Assembly (NCBI GenBank): GCA_964486865.1 | Contig: CAZAOZ010000003.1 | Coordinates: 1-64,000, forward strand | Direction: 5' to 3' | DNA length: 64,000 nucleotides | From: Ga0077527 sp964486865 | GTDB lineage: Bacteria; Pseudomonadota; Gammaproteobacteria; Burkholderiales; SG8-41 | Shown: piece after piece, positions 1-9,132 of the stretch | How positions within the stretch are numbered: the first letter of the stretch is position 1 | Layout: every line of letters starts with the position of its first letter | The notes under the pieces: model-generated | Database searches by the model: none | What the model saw: the letters and a program-made list of their open reading frames with translations, nothing else | What the model was told of the DNA's origin: nothing | Made by a program: the position numbers and the translations under genes

Positions 1-50
1 GGAGGTAGCGTGCCCGCTTCTCGAATAAATAACGTCTTGCAATCTCACAC

Positions 51-1487
51 CTAGGCACGCGCAGCCTTGAAACGCTCGAAGGCCGCCAGCGCCGCCAGTG
101 CATGGCCGGCGTTGACCATTTCGTCATACACCGGCACGCCCAGCGCCACCGCCTTGTCGCGGAATTCGCGCTTGCGCGCTTCCAGCGCCGGCTCACCGTC
201 GGAGCGCAGCACCAGGATGAAATGCGCCTTGCCCGGATGATTTTCCTGCACGCGCATGGCAGCGGCCGCCAGGTTGTCCAGCACTTCAGGTTTGGTGCGC
301 CCGACGAAGGCCGACAGATTCAGATGCATCACCAGCGCCTCCGGGTTGCCCTGCGCGTAAATGATGTCGAGGATTTTTTCAGCGACGCGGCCGTCATCCT
401 GCTGCAGCGTGCCCACCGGACAATCCACCGGATTGGTGATGCTGGTGCCTGGCGGCAGTTTCAGCTCAGCCAGTGCGGCAATGGTGTTGTTTTCAAACGG
501 CGTCACGTCGAGCCCGATGCGGGCGTAACAATCGGTGGCCAGCACGCTGGTGCCGCCACCGTTGCCGAACAGTACGACTTTCTGCGTTGCACGTTGCGGG
601 CGCGGTGTCAGTGTCTGGAATACCAGCAGCGTGTCGATGAACTGGTCCAGCGTATCCACCAGCAGGCATCCGGTCTGCCGCGCCAGCGCCACCCACACGC
701 GGTCGTCGCCAGCGAGCGAGCCGGTGTGCGAAGCGGCCGCAGCAAGGCCCTGCTGCGTGCGCCCGCCCTTGAGAATCACCACCGGCTTCACGGCTTGGGC
801 GTGGCGCAGGATGTCGAACAGCCGCCGGCCATCCCTGGCGGTTTCAATGTACATGCCGATCACTTTGGTCTGCGGGTCGGCGATGTAGAACTCGAGCAGA
901 TCCGCTGGCGTGACATCCGCGCAATTGCCGACCGTGACCAGCCCGGAAAACTTGAGTCCGCGCGACAGGCCGCGGCGGATGATATCGGTGCCCAGCCCGC
1001 CGCTTTGCGACACGATGCCGACGGGGCCGGTTTCCTTCGGCCCGATTTCAGTAAAGGTTACGCGACCGCGCGGCGTGTAAATGCCGAGGCAGTTGGGACC
1101 GAGCAGGCGCATGCCGCCGGCGCGCGCGGCGGCGGCGAGTGCATCCTGCAATTCCCTGCCTTCATCGACCTCGGCGAAGCCGCTGGACACCACCTGCGCA
1201 AAACGCACATGCCCATTGGCGGCAGCCAGCATGGCGGGGATTTGCGCGGCGGACACGGCGATGTAGGCGTAATCCACGGGTTTGGGCGTGTCGGCCAGGC
1301 TCTTGTACGCGGTCAGACCGTCGATCTCGGCCGCTGCGGGATGGATCGGATAAATATCGCCGCTGAACCCGAATTCGCGAATGCGGCGGATAAACACGTT
1401 GGGCAGCGCATTGCCCTTGGTCGAGGCACCGACGACGGCGACGGTCTTCGGCGCGAACAGCGGGGTAAATTCTTCGGTAATGGTCAT
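51..1487 (-). CDS. Acyl-CoA synthetase (ADP-forming) alpha-like subunit, CoA-binding
   Basis: 478 residues. The N-terminal Rossmann CoA-binding domain starts at about residue 10 (VAVVGAS). A succinyl-CoA-ligase-like domain follows, with GPNCLGIY and VSQSGGLG, and an SHTGSLAG segment that carries the histidine phosphorylated in this family. It matches the alpha half of split ADP-forming acetate/acyl-CoA ligases, which make acyl-CoA from acid, CoA and ATP in the cytosol. The beta (ATP-grasp) half is the next gene upstream, 9 bases away, so the two probably form one enzyme. It is the last gene of the minus-strand carboxylase operon. The acyl substrate cannot be read from sequence; the neighbours suggest an organic acid rather than acetate. 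Confidence 0.85.
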   Translation of the reverse strand: MTITEEFTPLFAPKTVAVVGASTKGNALPNVFIRRIREFGFSGDIYPIHPAAAEIDGLTAYKSLADTPKPVDYAYIAVSAAQIPAMLAAANGHVRFAQVVSSGFAEVDEGRELQDALAAAARAGGMRLLGPNCLGIYTPRGRVTFTEIGPKETGPVGIVSQSGGLGTDIIRRGLSRGLKFSGLVTVGNCADVTPADLLEFYIADPQTKVIGMYIETARDGRRLFDILRHAQAVKPVVILKGGRTQQGLAAAASHTGSLAGDDRVWVALARQTGCLLVDTLDQFIDTLLVFQTLTPRPQRATQKVVLFGNGGGTSVLATDCYARIGLDVTPFENNTIAALAELKLPPGTSITNPVDCPVGTLQQDDGRVAEKILDIIYAQGNPEALVMHLNLSAFVGRTKPEVLDNLAAAAMRVQENHPGKAHFILVLRSDGEPALEARKREFRDKAVALGVPVYDEMVNAGHALAALAAFERFKAARA

Positions 1488-1496
1488 TGTTCGTGT

Positions 1497-2201
1497 TCAG
1501 CCCAGTATGAAGCGCGCATCGACGGCGACCGCTGCGGTATCGGACACGATCAGCGGGTTGATGTCGGCCTCGCTGATGTCGGCGGCATGCTGCAACAGCA
1601 GGCCGTTCTCGCCGCCGACTTTAAGCAGCACGTCGATGATCGCGTCCAGCGACGCGGGCTTGGTGCCGCGCGCGCCCTTGAGGATAGCCGCGCCCTTCAG
1701 TTCGGCGAGCATTTCCCCGGCATCGATGCGGGTGATCGGACACAACCGGAACGACACGTCCTTCAGGATCTCGACGAAGATGCCGCCCAGCCCGACCATC
1801 ACCAGCGGCCCGAACTGCGGATCGCGCAGGCCGCCGATCACCAGCTCGTGCCCGGCCGGCGCCATTTCCTCGATCAGGAACCCGTCGATGCGCGCACCCT
1901 TGATTTTTGGCGCATGCATCATGCTTTCGATTGCGGTTTTGACGTCAGCTGCGCTGCGCAGGTTGATTTTCACGCCGCCGGCATCGCTTTTATGCAGGAT
2001 ATCGGGCGACATCACCTTTACAACCAGCGGCGTGGTCAGGCCCTGCATCGCGGCATCGACTTCGGCCACGCCCTGGATCACCCGCGACTGCGGCACCCTG
2101 ATGCCGTGCATGGCCAGCAACTTCTTGCCCGCGCTTTCGTCGAGCGAGTTACGACCGGCGCGGCGCGCAGCGGCAACCGGATTTTCTTTTGTGGTGTTCA
2201 T
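1497..2201 (-). CDS. Acyl-CoA synthetase (ADP-forming) beta-like subunit, ATP-grasp
   Basis: 234 residues, the usual length of a stand-alone beta subunit (ATP-grasp_5). Visible signatures are GKKLLAMHGIRVP near residue 25, VVKVMSPDILHKSDAGGV near residue 60 and the glycine-rich VMVGLGGIFVEILKD near residue 150. It binds ATP and phosphorylates the histidine of the alpha subunit encoded just downstream. Its start codon overlaps the stop of the biotin carboxylase gene (ATGA overlap at 2198-2201), which indicates translational coupling and one transcript. Assignment to the ADP-forming ligase family is firm; the physiological acid is unknown. Confidence 0.85.
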   Translation of the reverse strand: MNTTKENPVAAARRAGRNSLDESAGKKLLAMHGIRVPQSRVIQGVAEVDAAMQGLTTPLVVKVMSPDILHKSDAGGVKINLRSAADVKTAIESMMHAPKIKGARIDGFLIEEMAPAGHELVIGGLRDPQFGPLVMVGLGGIFVEILKDVSFRLCPITRIDAGEMLAELKGAAILKGARGTKPASLDAIIDVLLKVGGENGLLLQHAADISEADINPLIVSDTAAVAVDARFILG

Positions 2202-3547
2202 GCTTTCCTGCCCGTAACTTCGCCGATGATGCCGGTGTGTACGCGTCCGGCACGGAAGGGCTCGGAGCGCAGGATGTTGATCACCGCCGGAATGTTGTTT
2301 TTCAGCCCCTGGATGTCGAACCCCGTCAGCGCATCGATCAACTTGTCGATCGCCGCCTCGCGGGTTGCCGCGCGCACGATGACTTTGGCGATCATCGGGT
2401 CGTAATGCGGCGTCACGTCGCGACCTTCGGCGTAGCCGGTGTCGACGCGGATGCCGTCGCCCTCGGGCGGACGGAATACGGTCAGCTTGCCCGGCGACGG
2501 GAAAAAGTTTTTCGGGTCTTCGGCGTAGACGCGCGCCTGGATGGCATGGCCCCTGATCTCCGGTTTACCCGGCAGGATGTCGGCCAACCGTTCGCCGGCA
2601 GCGGAACGGATCTGCGCCCGCACCAGATCGACGCCCGTGACTTCCTCGGTGACGCCGTGCTCGACCTGCAGCCGGGTGTTCATTTCCAGAAAACTGAAGC
2701 TGCCGTCGGCGCCGAGCAGCATTTCGACGGTGCCGATGTTGTCGTAACCCATGCTGCGCATGATGCCGGCAATCTGGTCGGCCACCGCCACCGCCTTGTC
2801 GCGCGGAATTTCCGGGCCCGGTGCTTCTTCGATGACTTTCTGGTTGCGGCGCTGGGTCGAGCAATCGCGCTCGAACAGATGCATGGCGCCGCCGTGGGCG
2901 TCACCGAGAATCTGAAACTCGACATGGCGCGGACGTTCGATCAGCTTTTCAAGATAGACCTCGGCGGTGCCGAAGCCGCGGGTGGCCATTGAGCGCGAGC
3001 GCTCGACCGCGCCCAGCAATTCAGATTCGTCTTTGGCCGGCAGCATGCCGATGCCGCCGCCGCCGCCCGCGGGTTTGACCAGCACCGGAAAGCCGATCCT
3101 GCGCGCAGCGGCGAGTATGGCGTCGTTGTCATCAGGCAGCACGCCGGAGCCCTGCGACATGGGCATGCCGTACTGCGCGGCGATGTCGCGGGCGCGGGTC
3201 TTGTGACCCATGGCGTCTATCCATTTCGGCGACGGCCCGATGAATTGCGCACCGGCATCGATCACCTTCTGTGCGAACTCGGCATTCTCCGACAGAAAAC
3301 CATAACCGGGATGCAGGCCGTCGGCGTGCGACCGGCGCAGCACATCGATGATCGTATCCTGACTCAGGTAACTCTCGCGCGCAGGCGCGGCGCCGATGGC
3401 GTACGTCTCGCTGGCCATTTCCAGATACGGCGCGCCGGCGTCGGCGTCGGAATATACGGCCACTGCGGGAATGCGCATCGCGTTCAGCGCCCGCAGCACG
3501 CGGGCGGCGACGGCGCCGCGGTTGGCTACCAGGACTTTATTGAACAT
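2198..3547 (-). CDS. Biotin carboxylase subunit of an acyl-CoA carboxylase
   Basis: 449 residues from the ATG at 3545-3547 (MFNKVLVANRG). An in-frame extension to 3607 encodes only intergenic repeat sequence and was rejected. The order is biotin carboxylase N domain, ATP-grasp (KPAGGGGGIGM, HVEFQILGD, CSTQRRNQKV, EMNTRLQVEH) and C-terminal domain (ARVYAEDP). It carboxylates biotin using ATP and bicarbonate. No biotin-carrier domain is fused, so the partner is probably the 73-residue carrier at 9176-9397. Compared with E. coli AccC the glycine loop reads GGGGIGM instead of GGGGRGM, and VEHPVTE reads VEHGVTE. It is distinct from housekeeping AccC and coupled to the downstream synthetase. Confidence 0.9.
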   Translation of the reverse strand: MFNKVLVANRGAVAARVLRALNAMRIPAVAVYSDADAGAPYLEMASETYAIGAAPARESYLSQDTIIDVLRRSHADGLHPGYGFLSENAEFAQKVIDAGAQFIGPSPKWIDAMGHKTRARDIAAQYGMPMSQGSGVLPDDNDAILAAARRIGFPVLVKPAGGGGGIGMLPAKDESELLGAVERSRSMATRGFGTAEVYLEKLIERPRHVEFQILGDAHGGAMHLFERDCSTQRRNQKVIEEAPGPEIPRDKAVAVADQIAGIMRSMGYDNIGTVEMLLGADGSFSFLEMNTRLQVEHGVTEEVTGVDLVRAQIRSAAGERLADILPGKPEIRGHAIQARVYAEDPKNFFPSPGKLTVFRPPEGDGIRVDTGYAEGRDVTPHYDPMIAKVIVRAATREAAIDKLIDALTGFDIQGLKNNIPAVINILRSEPFRAGRVHTGIIGEVTGRKA

Positions 3548-3655
3548 GGGGGGTGGTGAAGGGTTATGAGTAATGGGTGATGAGTGATGGGTGATGGGCA
3601 ACGGCAAGAGCGGTGTTTTCTACCCATCACCGTTTACCCATTACCCATCACTGTT
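3548..3655. repeat. Short degenerate GGGTGATG-type repeats in inverted arms
   Basis: The gap between the carboxyltransferase stop and the biotin carboxylase start is built from imperfect 7-9-base units (gtaatgg, gtgatgag, gtgatgg). These are mirrored as their complements (cccatcacc, cccattacc, cccatcac) about 45 bases away. The two arms could pair into a long imperfect hairpin in the operon transcript. The left arm lies next to the biotin carboxylase start, where no good Shine-Dalgarno sequence is visible. Confidence 0.6.
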
Positions 3656-5191
3656 TCAGTAGCTGGTCGGCCACGACCGCATCAAATGCTGTCCCACGCC
3701 CTTGCTCATGCGCAGCTTGTAAACATCAAACATGCGGATCAGGTAGTCGCGGGTATCCTGCGGCTTGATAATCGACTGCGCGGCATAAACCGCGCCCAGG
3801 CCCCAGACGTCGGCGCCCTTGCGGATGTCGGCCAGCGCTTCCTCATAGCCGGGTTCGCCGACACTGACACCATGTACTATTTTGGTGGCGAAATCCGGGC
3901 TCATGAAGCTCACTTCGGCAGTGGGCCAGGCGGCGACTTCATCGGAATGGCGCCCGCCGCCCATGCAGACGTAGGCGCGCCCGTAACTCTTGCGCACGAT
4001 CACCGAGATATGCGGCACGGTGACCAGCGTCATCGCGTTCATGAAATTCATGATCTTGCCCGGCGCGCCGGCGCGCTCGGCCTCGGTGCCGATCTGGAAG
4101 CCCGGCGTATCGACCAGCATCACGAACGGGATGTTGAACGAATCGCAGAGCACGATGAAATCGACAATCTTGCGGCAGGCGTCGGCATCGAGCGCGCCGC
4201 CGCGATGCAGCGGATTGTTGCCGATGACGCCGACGGTCTTGCCGCCGAGACGCGCCAGGCCGGTGACCGCACTTTTGCCGAAGCGCGGTTTCAGTTCCAG
4301 CAATGAATCCTTGTCCACGATGCATTTGATGACGCGCTTCATGTCGTACACCTGCTTGCGGCTCTCCGGCAGGATGTCGAACACCTTGGCCATGTCGGCG
4401 CCGGACCCCGCGGGCACGGCCGCTTCGGGCGGCGCCTCCTGGTGGTGGCCGGGCATGTACGACAGGAATTTCCTGATCAGGTCGAACACTTCTTCTTCGG
4501 TATCGGCGACCTGCTCGATGAGGCCCGTCGTTTCGGCATGCAGGCGCCAGCCGCCGAGATCATCCGCGGAAACCTTTTCGCCCAGCGCCATCGACACCAG
4601 TCCCGGACTGGACACCGCCATGATCGCGCTCTTGTGCATGACCGCGAAATCCGACTGGCACATCAGCCAGGTCGAAGAACCGAACGACGGGCCGAATGCC
4701 GCGGCCGCCATCGGGATTTCGCGCATGCGGCGAAATTGCGTGTTGTCGTTGCCGAGCAGCAGACCCATGCCGCGCGAACCCATGGCGTCGGGCAGTCGCG
4801 CGCCGGTGGATTCGCCGATCAGCACCAGCGGCATGCCGCGCTCGGTGGCCGCGCGCTTCATGTGCGCGATTTTTTTGCTGTTGGTGGCGGAAGTGGATGC
4901 GCCCTTCACCGTGAAGTCATTGACCACCAGACACACATCGCGACCGTCGATGCGCCCAAAGCCGGCGAGCTTGCCGTCGGTCTGGGTTTCGTCGGCCTGC
5001 TCCGGATAAACACCGGACGAACCGAACAGACCGGATTCAATAAATGAATCCTTGTCGAGCAGATAGTCGATGCGTTGGCGTGCGTTCCACATCCCCTTGG
5101 CGGCGCGTTTGGCGTATTTCTCGACACCGCCGCCGGCCAGCGCTTTGGCGCGACGGGCTTCGTATTCCTGCAGCAATGCTTCGAATGCCAT
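3656..5191 (-). CDS. Acyl-CoA carboxylase carboxyltransferase subunit (PccB/MmdA-like)
   Basis: 511 residues, the normal length for a beta-type carboxyltransferase with two crotonase-fold halves. Signatures are NDFTVKGAS, IGESTGARLPD and GLVSMALGEKV in the first half, and GVIGNNPLHRGGALD, LVDTPGFQIG and RKSYGRAYVCMGGG in the second. It transfers CO2 from carboxybiotin to an acyl-CoA, or works in reverse in decarboxylases. The ribosome site GGAG lies before the ATG on the minus strand. A 7-base-stem hairpin (5209-5227) sits in the gap before it. The operon carries a second, dissimilar carboxyltransferase at 7498-9066. Whether they pair or serve different substrates is not visible. Confidence 0.88.
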   Translation of the reverse strand: MAFEALLQEYEARRAKALAGGGVEKYAKRAAKGMWNARQRIDYLLDKDSFIESGLFGSSGVYPEQADETQTDGKLAGFGRIDGRDVCLVVNDFTVKGASTSATNSKKIAHMKRAATERGMPLVLIGESTGARLPDAMGSRGMGLLLGNDNTQFRRMREIPMAAAAFGPSFGSSTWLMCQSDFAVMHKSAIMAVSSPGLVSMALGEKVSADDLGGWRLHAETTGLIEQVADTEEEVFDLIRKFLSYMPGHHQEAPPEAAVPAGSGADMAKVFDILPESRKQVYDMKRVIKCIVDKDSLLELKPRFGKSAVTGLARLGGKTVGVIGNNPLHRGGALDADACRKIVDFIVLCDSFNIPFVMLVDTPGFQIGTEAERAGAPGKIMNFMNAMTLVTVPHISVIVRKSYGRAYVCMGGGRHSDEVAAWPTAEVSFMSPDFATKIVHGVSVGEPGYEEALADIRKGADVWGLGAVYAAQSIIKPQDTRDYLIRMFDVYKLRMSKGVGQHLMRSWPTSY

Positions 5192-5245
5192 TTCGACTTA
5201 CTCCGTGGTATCAGCCATCAGCTGATAAATATTCAATAAAATAAA

Positions 5246-6490
5246 TTACTTACTAACAACCTTCGTATCGGGAGCGAGGCCTTGCGGATCACTGTAAATA
5301 ACCCCGGCCTCTTCCAGCGCCTGCAATTCCGCCGCGGTGCAGCCCATCTGCGCCAGCACACTGCGCGTGTCCTGACCCACACGGCCGCCGCTTTTGCGGA
5401 TATGTCCGGGGGTTCGCGACAGCTTGGGAACCACGCCGGTCAAAGTCACTGCACCCAGATCGTCATCCGGCACTTCAGCCAGCATGCCGCGTTCGCGAAA
5501 ATGCGGATCGAGGAATATGTCGGCAACGTTGTTGATGCCCATCGCCGGCACATCGACTGCATCCAGCGTCTTGCGGATTTCCGCCAGCGTATGTTTGCCG
5601 GCCCAGCCGGCCACGATGTCATCCAGTTCCTGCTGATGCCGGCCGCGGGCAATCGCATTTATAAAACGTTCGTCGTTGAGCAGCCCGGGTTGGCCGATGG
5701 CCGGTGCAAAACGGCGGAATACCGTGTTTTGTGCCGCCTGGATGTGCACGAACTGTCCATCGGCGGTTGCGTACAGATTATTGGGTACGCTGCCGGCAAT
5801 GCCGGAGCCGGCACGGTTGGCGATTTCACCGAGTTTGTCGAAGGCAGGTATGTGCGGTTCTATAAAACTGAAAGCGCCTTCGGCCAGTGCGGCATCGACA
5901 TACTGTCCCTCGCCGGTGCGGTTTCGATGCAACAGCGCCATCACCGCGCCGAATGCGGCATACAGACCGGTGATGTAATCCGTCAGCGCCACTGCGACAC
6001 GCGCCGGCGGTCGGTCGGGGTCGCCGGTGAGATGACGCAATCCGCTCGCTGCTTCGCAGATGATGCCGTAGCCGGGACGCGAACTGTAGGGCCCCGTCTG
6101 GCCGAAGCCGCTGATGCGCACCATCACCAGGTCCGGACGCAGGCGGGACAGGTCGGCATAACCCAGGCCCCATTTTTCCAGCCCGCCGGGACGGAAATTC
6201 TCGATCACCACATCGCATTGCGGCACCAGCTTGCGCACCAGCTCCTGGCCCTTGGCGTGGCGCAGATCGACGGATATCAGTTTTTTGTTGCGCAGAATGC
6301 TCGCTGCGTACAACGACTTGCCCTTGTAACGTTTGCCCGCCGAACGCACGCCGTCACCTTCGCGCGGTTCGATCTTGATGACCTCGGCCCCGAAATCCGC
6401 GAACAGCCGCCCGCAAAACGGCCCGGCGATGGTGGATCCCATCTCCAGCACGCGGTACCCGGCCAGCGGACCCTGCGGGGTGGTGCCCAT
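5246..6490 (-). CDS. Family III (CaiB/BaiF) CoA-transferase
   Basis: 414 residues, typical of the family. N-terminal GYRVLEMGSTIAGPFCGRLFADFGAEVIKIE and the segments SVDLRH, VVIENFRPGG and GFGQTGPY are classic CaiB/BaiF signatures. The aspartate in VALTDYITG near residue 170 lies where the catalytic Asp of formyl-CoA transferase is found. It moves CoA between an acyl-CoA donor and a free carboxylic acid without ATP. With the ADP-forming synthetase in the same operon, the pathway has two ways of making acyl-CoA. The donor and acceptor are unknown. Three bases separate its start from the preceding receptor gene, so it is in the same operon. Confidence 0.88.
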   Translation of the reverse strand: MGTTPQGPLAGYRVLEMGSTIAGPFCGRLFADFGAEVIKIEPREGDGVRSAGKRYKGKSLYAASILRNKKLISVDLRHAKGQELVRKLVPQCDVVIENFRPGGLEKWGLGYADLSRLRPDLVMVRISGFGQTGPYSSRPGYGIICEAASGLRHLTGDPDRPPARVAVALTDYITGLYAAFGAVMALLHRNRTGEGQYVDAALAEGAFSFIEPHIPAFDKLGEIANRAGSGIAGSVPNNLYATADGQFVHIQAAQNTVFRRFAPAIGQPGLLNDERFINAIARGRHQQELDDIVAGWAGKHTLAEIRKTLDAVDVPAMGINNVADIFLDPHFRERGMLAEVPDDDLGAVTLTGVVPKLSRTPGHIRKSGGRVGQDTRSVLAQMGCTAAELQALEEAGVIYSDPQGLAPDTKVVSK

Positions 6491-6493
6491 GGC

Positions 6494-7477
6494 TTATTTG
6501 ATCAGCCCGATATCCGTGAGGATGGCGCGCAATTCAGCCGCCTGCGATTCGTAATATTTCGAGGTTTCCTTCGCGGACAGGTAATTGGCGTCCCAATAAC
6601 TCGCCGCAAGTTCCTTTTGCCACTCCTCGGACTGCGACAGTTTCTGGAATGCGCTCCCCCAATAGACAACCTGGGCAGCGTTCATTCCTTTCGGACCTAT
6701 GGCGCCCTGTGATGCGGAAAATGTGCCGTCTATCCCCTGCTCTTTCCACGTCGGCACGGTGGCCAATACCCCCGCCATGCGCTGCGCCGACGAAATGGCG
6801 ATGACACGGATTTTCCCGGCCTGCAGCTGCGCAATCACATTGGGCGTGGTCGACGACACGACATCGATATGGCCACCGAGCAGATTGGTCACTGATTCAC
6901 CCGAAGATTTGAAGGCGATCACTTTCATTTTCCGGATGTCGACACCGGCAGCCTTCATCGCCTTGGCGATGCCGATGTGGATATGATTGCCCAGCGTGCT
7001 GGCCACTGCGATCGACAGTGAAGAAGGATCCTTTTTCAGACGTTCCACCAGGTCCGCGCCGGTTTTGATCGGCGAATCAGCGCGCACCGCCACAGTCATG
7101 TATTCGTTGAACAGCAGCGAAATCATCGTGAAATCGCTCCAGGTCATCGGGCTGGTGCCGACCAGCTTGTTGGTGAGCAGCGTGTACGGCGCAATCGACA
7201 CGTAGTGGCCATCGCCGGCATGCTGATTCAGATAGTGCCAGGCGATGGTGTTGCCGCCACCCGGCTTGTTCATCACCGTGGTGCTGACATCGACGATTTT
7301 CTTTTCCTGCCAGATGCGCTGCACCGCTCGGTTGGCACGGTCAACGGCACCGCCGGCTGCGGTGCCTGAGATGATTTCGACATTGCGCTCCGGCTTCCAG
7401 GCGGTCTGCGCCGCTGCCACCGCTGCCGCCAGCAATACGCATGCGCCGGCCAGCGTTTTGAACAGGGTGCTTTTCAT
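6494..7477 (-). CDS. Bug-family periplasmic solute-binding receptor (TTT type)
   Basis: 327 residues from the ATG at 7475-7477, which has GGAGG nine bases upstream. The longer reading to 7576 lacks this and was rejected. A signal peptide (MKSTLFKTLAGACVLLAAAVAAAQ) is followed by a TctC/Bug fold: ISGTAAGGAVDRANRAVQ near the start, NKPGGGNTIAW and AVASTLGNHIHIG. Bug proteins capture carboxylates in the periplasm and often lack a dedicated TctA/TctB membrane pair; none is present here. Its place inside a CoA-activation/carboxylation operon suggests it binds the organic acid that the operon metabolises. The ligand is not predictable by eye. Confidence 0.88.
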   Translation of the reverse strand: MKSTLFKTLAGACVLLAAAVAAAQTAWKPERNVEIISGTAAGGAVDRANRAVQRIWQEKKIVDVSTTVMNKPGGGNTIAWHYLNQHAGDGHYVSIAPYTLLTNKLVGTSPMTWSDFTMISLLFNEYMTVAVRADSPIKTGADLVERLKKDPSSLSIAVASTLGNHIHIGIAKAMKAAGVDIRKMKVIAFKSSGESVTNLLGGHIDVVSSTTPNVIAQLQAGKIRVIAISSAQRMAGVLATVPTWKEQGIDGTFSASQGAIGPKGMNAAQVVYWGSAFQKLSQSEEWQKELAASYWDANYLSAKETSKYYESQAAELRAILTDIGLIK

Positions 7478-7497
7478 GGCTGTCTTCCTCCGGATGA

Positions 7498-9066
7498 TCA
7501 CGGCCTGACGCCGCTTTTGAATTTTGGTCCGAGCTGCGAGCGCAGCCGCCCCTGCAGGGTGTCGATGAACTGGCAAAGGTAGGGCCGCGTCTCGCGCGGA
7601 TCGATGATGTCTTCGATGGCAAAGGCTTCGGCGGTGCGGAACGGCGAGGCAAGCTGTTTCAGTTCGGCCTCAAGTTCCCGCTCCCGCGCAGCCGGATCCG
7701 CCGCACTTTCGATTTCGCGCCGGTACGCCGCCTTGACGCCGCCTTCGACGGGTAATGAGCCCCATTCCGCCGAGGGCCAGGCGATCTTGAAATTGAGCCC
7801 GCCACGGTCGATGAACCCGCCGCCGGCAACGCCATAACATTTGCGGATCAGCACGGAAAACACCGGCACGCTGACCTGGAAACCGATGTAGCGGGCGCGC
7901 ACCCCTTCACGCAGGATCGCATCCGATTCGGACTCCAGGCCGACCATCAGCCCGGGGACATCGGCGAACAGGATGATCGGAATGTTGAACATGTCACAGA
8001 GTTCGGTGAAATGGCCCTGCTTGCGCACCGCCTTGTAATCCATGATGCCGCCGACCATCGGATTGCTGGCGATGATGCCGACAACCTTGCCGTTCAGGCG
8101 CGCCAGTGCGGTGATCACCGCGCGGCCAAAGCTGGGCTGGATTTCGAACAACGAATCGCGGTCGACGACCATGCCCAGCAGCTTTTTCATGTTGTAGGCC
8201 TGGCGATTGGAACGCGGCACGATGCTGGCCAGCGCGTCCTCGCAGCGGTCCACCGGATCGCCGCAATCGACGACCGGCGGCAGCTCCCATACGTTCTGCG
8301 GCATGTAAGACAGGAAACGGCGAATCTGGTCAAAGCAGTCCTGCTCGTTTTCCGCAACATTGTCGATGGTGCCGGCGGTATCGACCGCGACTGCCGTGCC
8401 GCCGAGTTTGTCTTTGTGCAGCTTGTGGCCGAAGGCGCGTTCGACCACCGGCGGTCCGGCAGCAAAAATCTGCCCGGTGCCTTTGACCATGATCGACCAG
8501 TGCGACAGGATCGCGCGCATCGACGGACCTCCCGCGGTGGTGCCCATCACTGCGCTGACCACCGGAACGATGCCCAGCAGATCGACCGAACGCTCCATGC
8601 CATCCTGGCCGTAACCCGGCACGACGGTATAACCCTTGCGTTTGGCGGTGTTGACGGTGCCGCCGGTGCCGTCGATCAGGTTGACCAGCGGAATGCGGTA
8701 CTCGAACGCAAGATCTTCGATGAAGCCACCCTGACCGCCCTTGCGGCGGTCGCTGCCGAAACCGGTGCCTGCGCGTATGGTGTAATCCTCGCCGCCAATG
8801 GCCACCGGCCGGCCACCGATGCGGGCGATTCCCATCACGTATGGCGCCGGCTCGAATCCGGTCAGCTTGCCTTGTGCATCGTAGGTCGCCTTGCCGGCGA
8901 GCTTGCCGATTTCACGGAACGAACCAGAATCAGCCAGTCCCGCGATGCGCTCACGCACCGTCAACTTGCCTTGGGCGTGGTGCTTGGCCACGGCTTCCGG
9001 GCCGCCACAAGCCTCTGCCAGTGTGCGCCGGCGATGCAGTTCGTCGATTTCAGGCTGCCAACTCAT
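7498..9066 (-). CDS. Second acyl-CoA carboxylase carboxyltransferase subunit
   Basis: 522 residues. It starts with the characteristic MSWQPEIDELHRRRTLAEACGG and the EKH-like AKHHAQGKLTVRERIAGL. It has the crotonase-like halves (GGEDYTIRAGTG, LIDGTGGTVNT, GIIASNPMVGGIMD, FADVPGLMVGLE and RKCYGVAGGGFID). It resembles the carboxyltransferases of odd acyl-CoA carboxylases rather than PccB, and differs clearly from its operon partner at 3656-5191. The biotin attachment site is on a separate 73-residue protein upstream. The 20-base gap to the receptor gene places it in the same transcript. The substrate is unknown. Confidence 0.85.
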   Translation of the reverse strand: MSWQPEIDELHRRRTLAEACGGPEAVAKHHAQGKLTVRERIAGLADSGSFREIGKLAGKATYDAQGKLTGFEPAPYVMGIARIGGRPVAIGGEDYTIRAGTGFGSDRRKGGQGGFIEDLAFEYRIPLVNLIDGTGGTVNTAKRKGYTVVPGYGQDGMERSVDLLGIVPVVSAVMGTTAGGPSMRAILSHWSIMVKGTGQIFAAGPPVVERAFGHKLHKDKLGGTAVAVDTAGTIDNVAENEQDCFDQIRRFLSYMPQNVWELPPVVDCGDPVDRCEDALASIVPRSNRQAYNMKKLLGMVVDRDSLFEIQPSFGRAVITALARLNGKVVGIIASNPMVGGIMDYKAVRKQGHFTELCDMFNIPIILFADVPGLMVGLESESDAILREGVRARYIGFQVSVPVFSVLIRKCYGVAGGGFIDRGGLNFKIAWPSAEWGSLPVEGGVKAAYRREIESAADPAARERELEAELKQLASPFRTAEAFAIEDIIDPRETRPYLCQFIDTLQGRLRSQLGPKFKSGVRP

Positions 9067-9132
9067 GGACTTGGAGTCTTACAAAAATATCAATAAAAAC
9101 AATTAATTAAATAGTTGGCGTGGGCTCACTAT

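Noticed and set aside
1..50. Gene fragment at the left edge
   Set aside because: Fifty bases with no coding or structural signal; it is simply the sequence downstream of the first operon.
102..2405. 767-codon open frame on the plus strand opposite the acyl-CoA synthetase genes
   Set aside because: It is antisense to three genes with clear family signatures, lacks any recognised motif and is rich in His/Arg/Gly, as expected for the reverse frame of GC-rich DNA.
3548..3607. Upstream extension of the biotin carboxylase reading frame
   Set aside because: The extra 20 residues translate the repeat (THHSSPITHNPSPP) and the conserved protein start MFNKVLVANRG follows.
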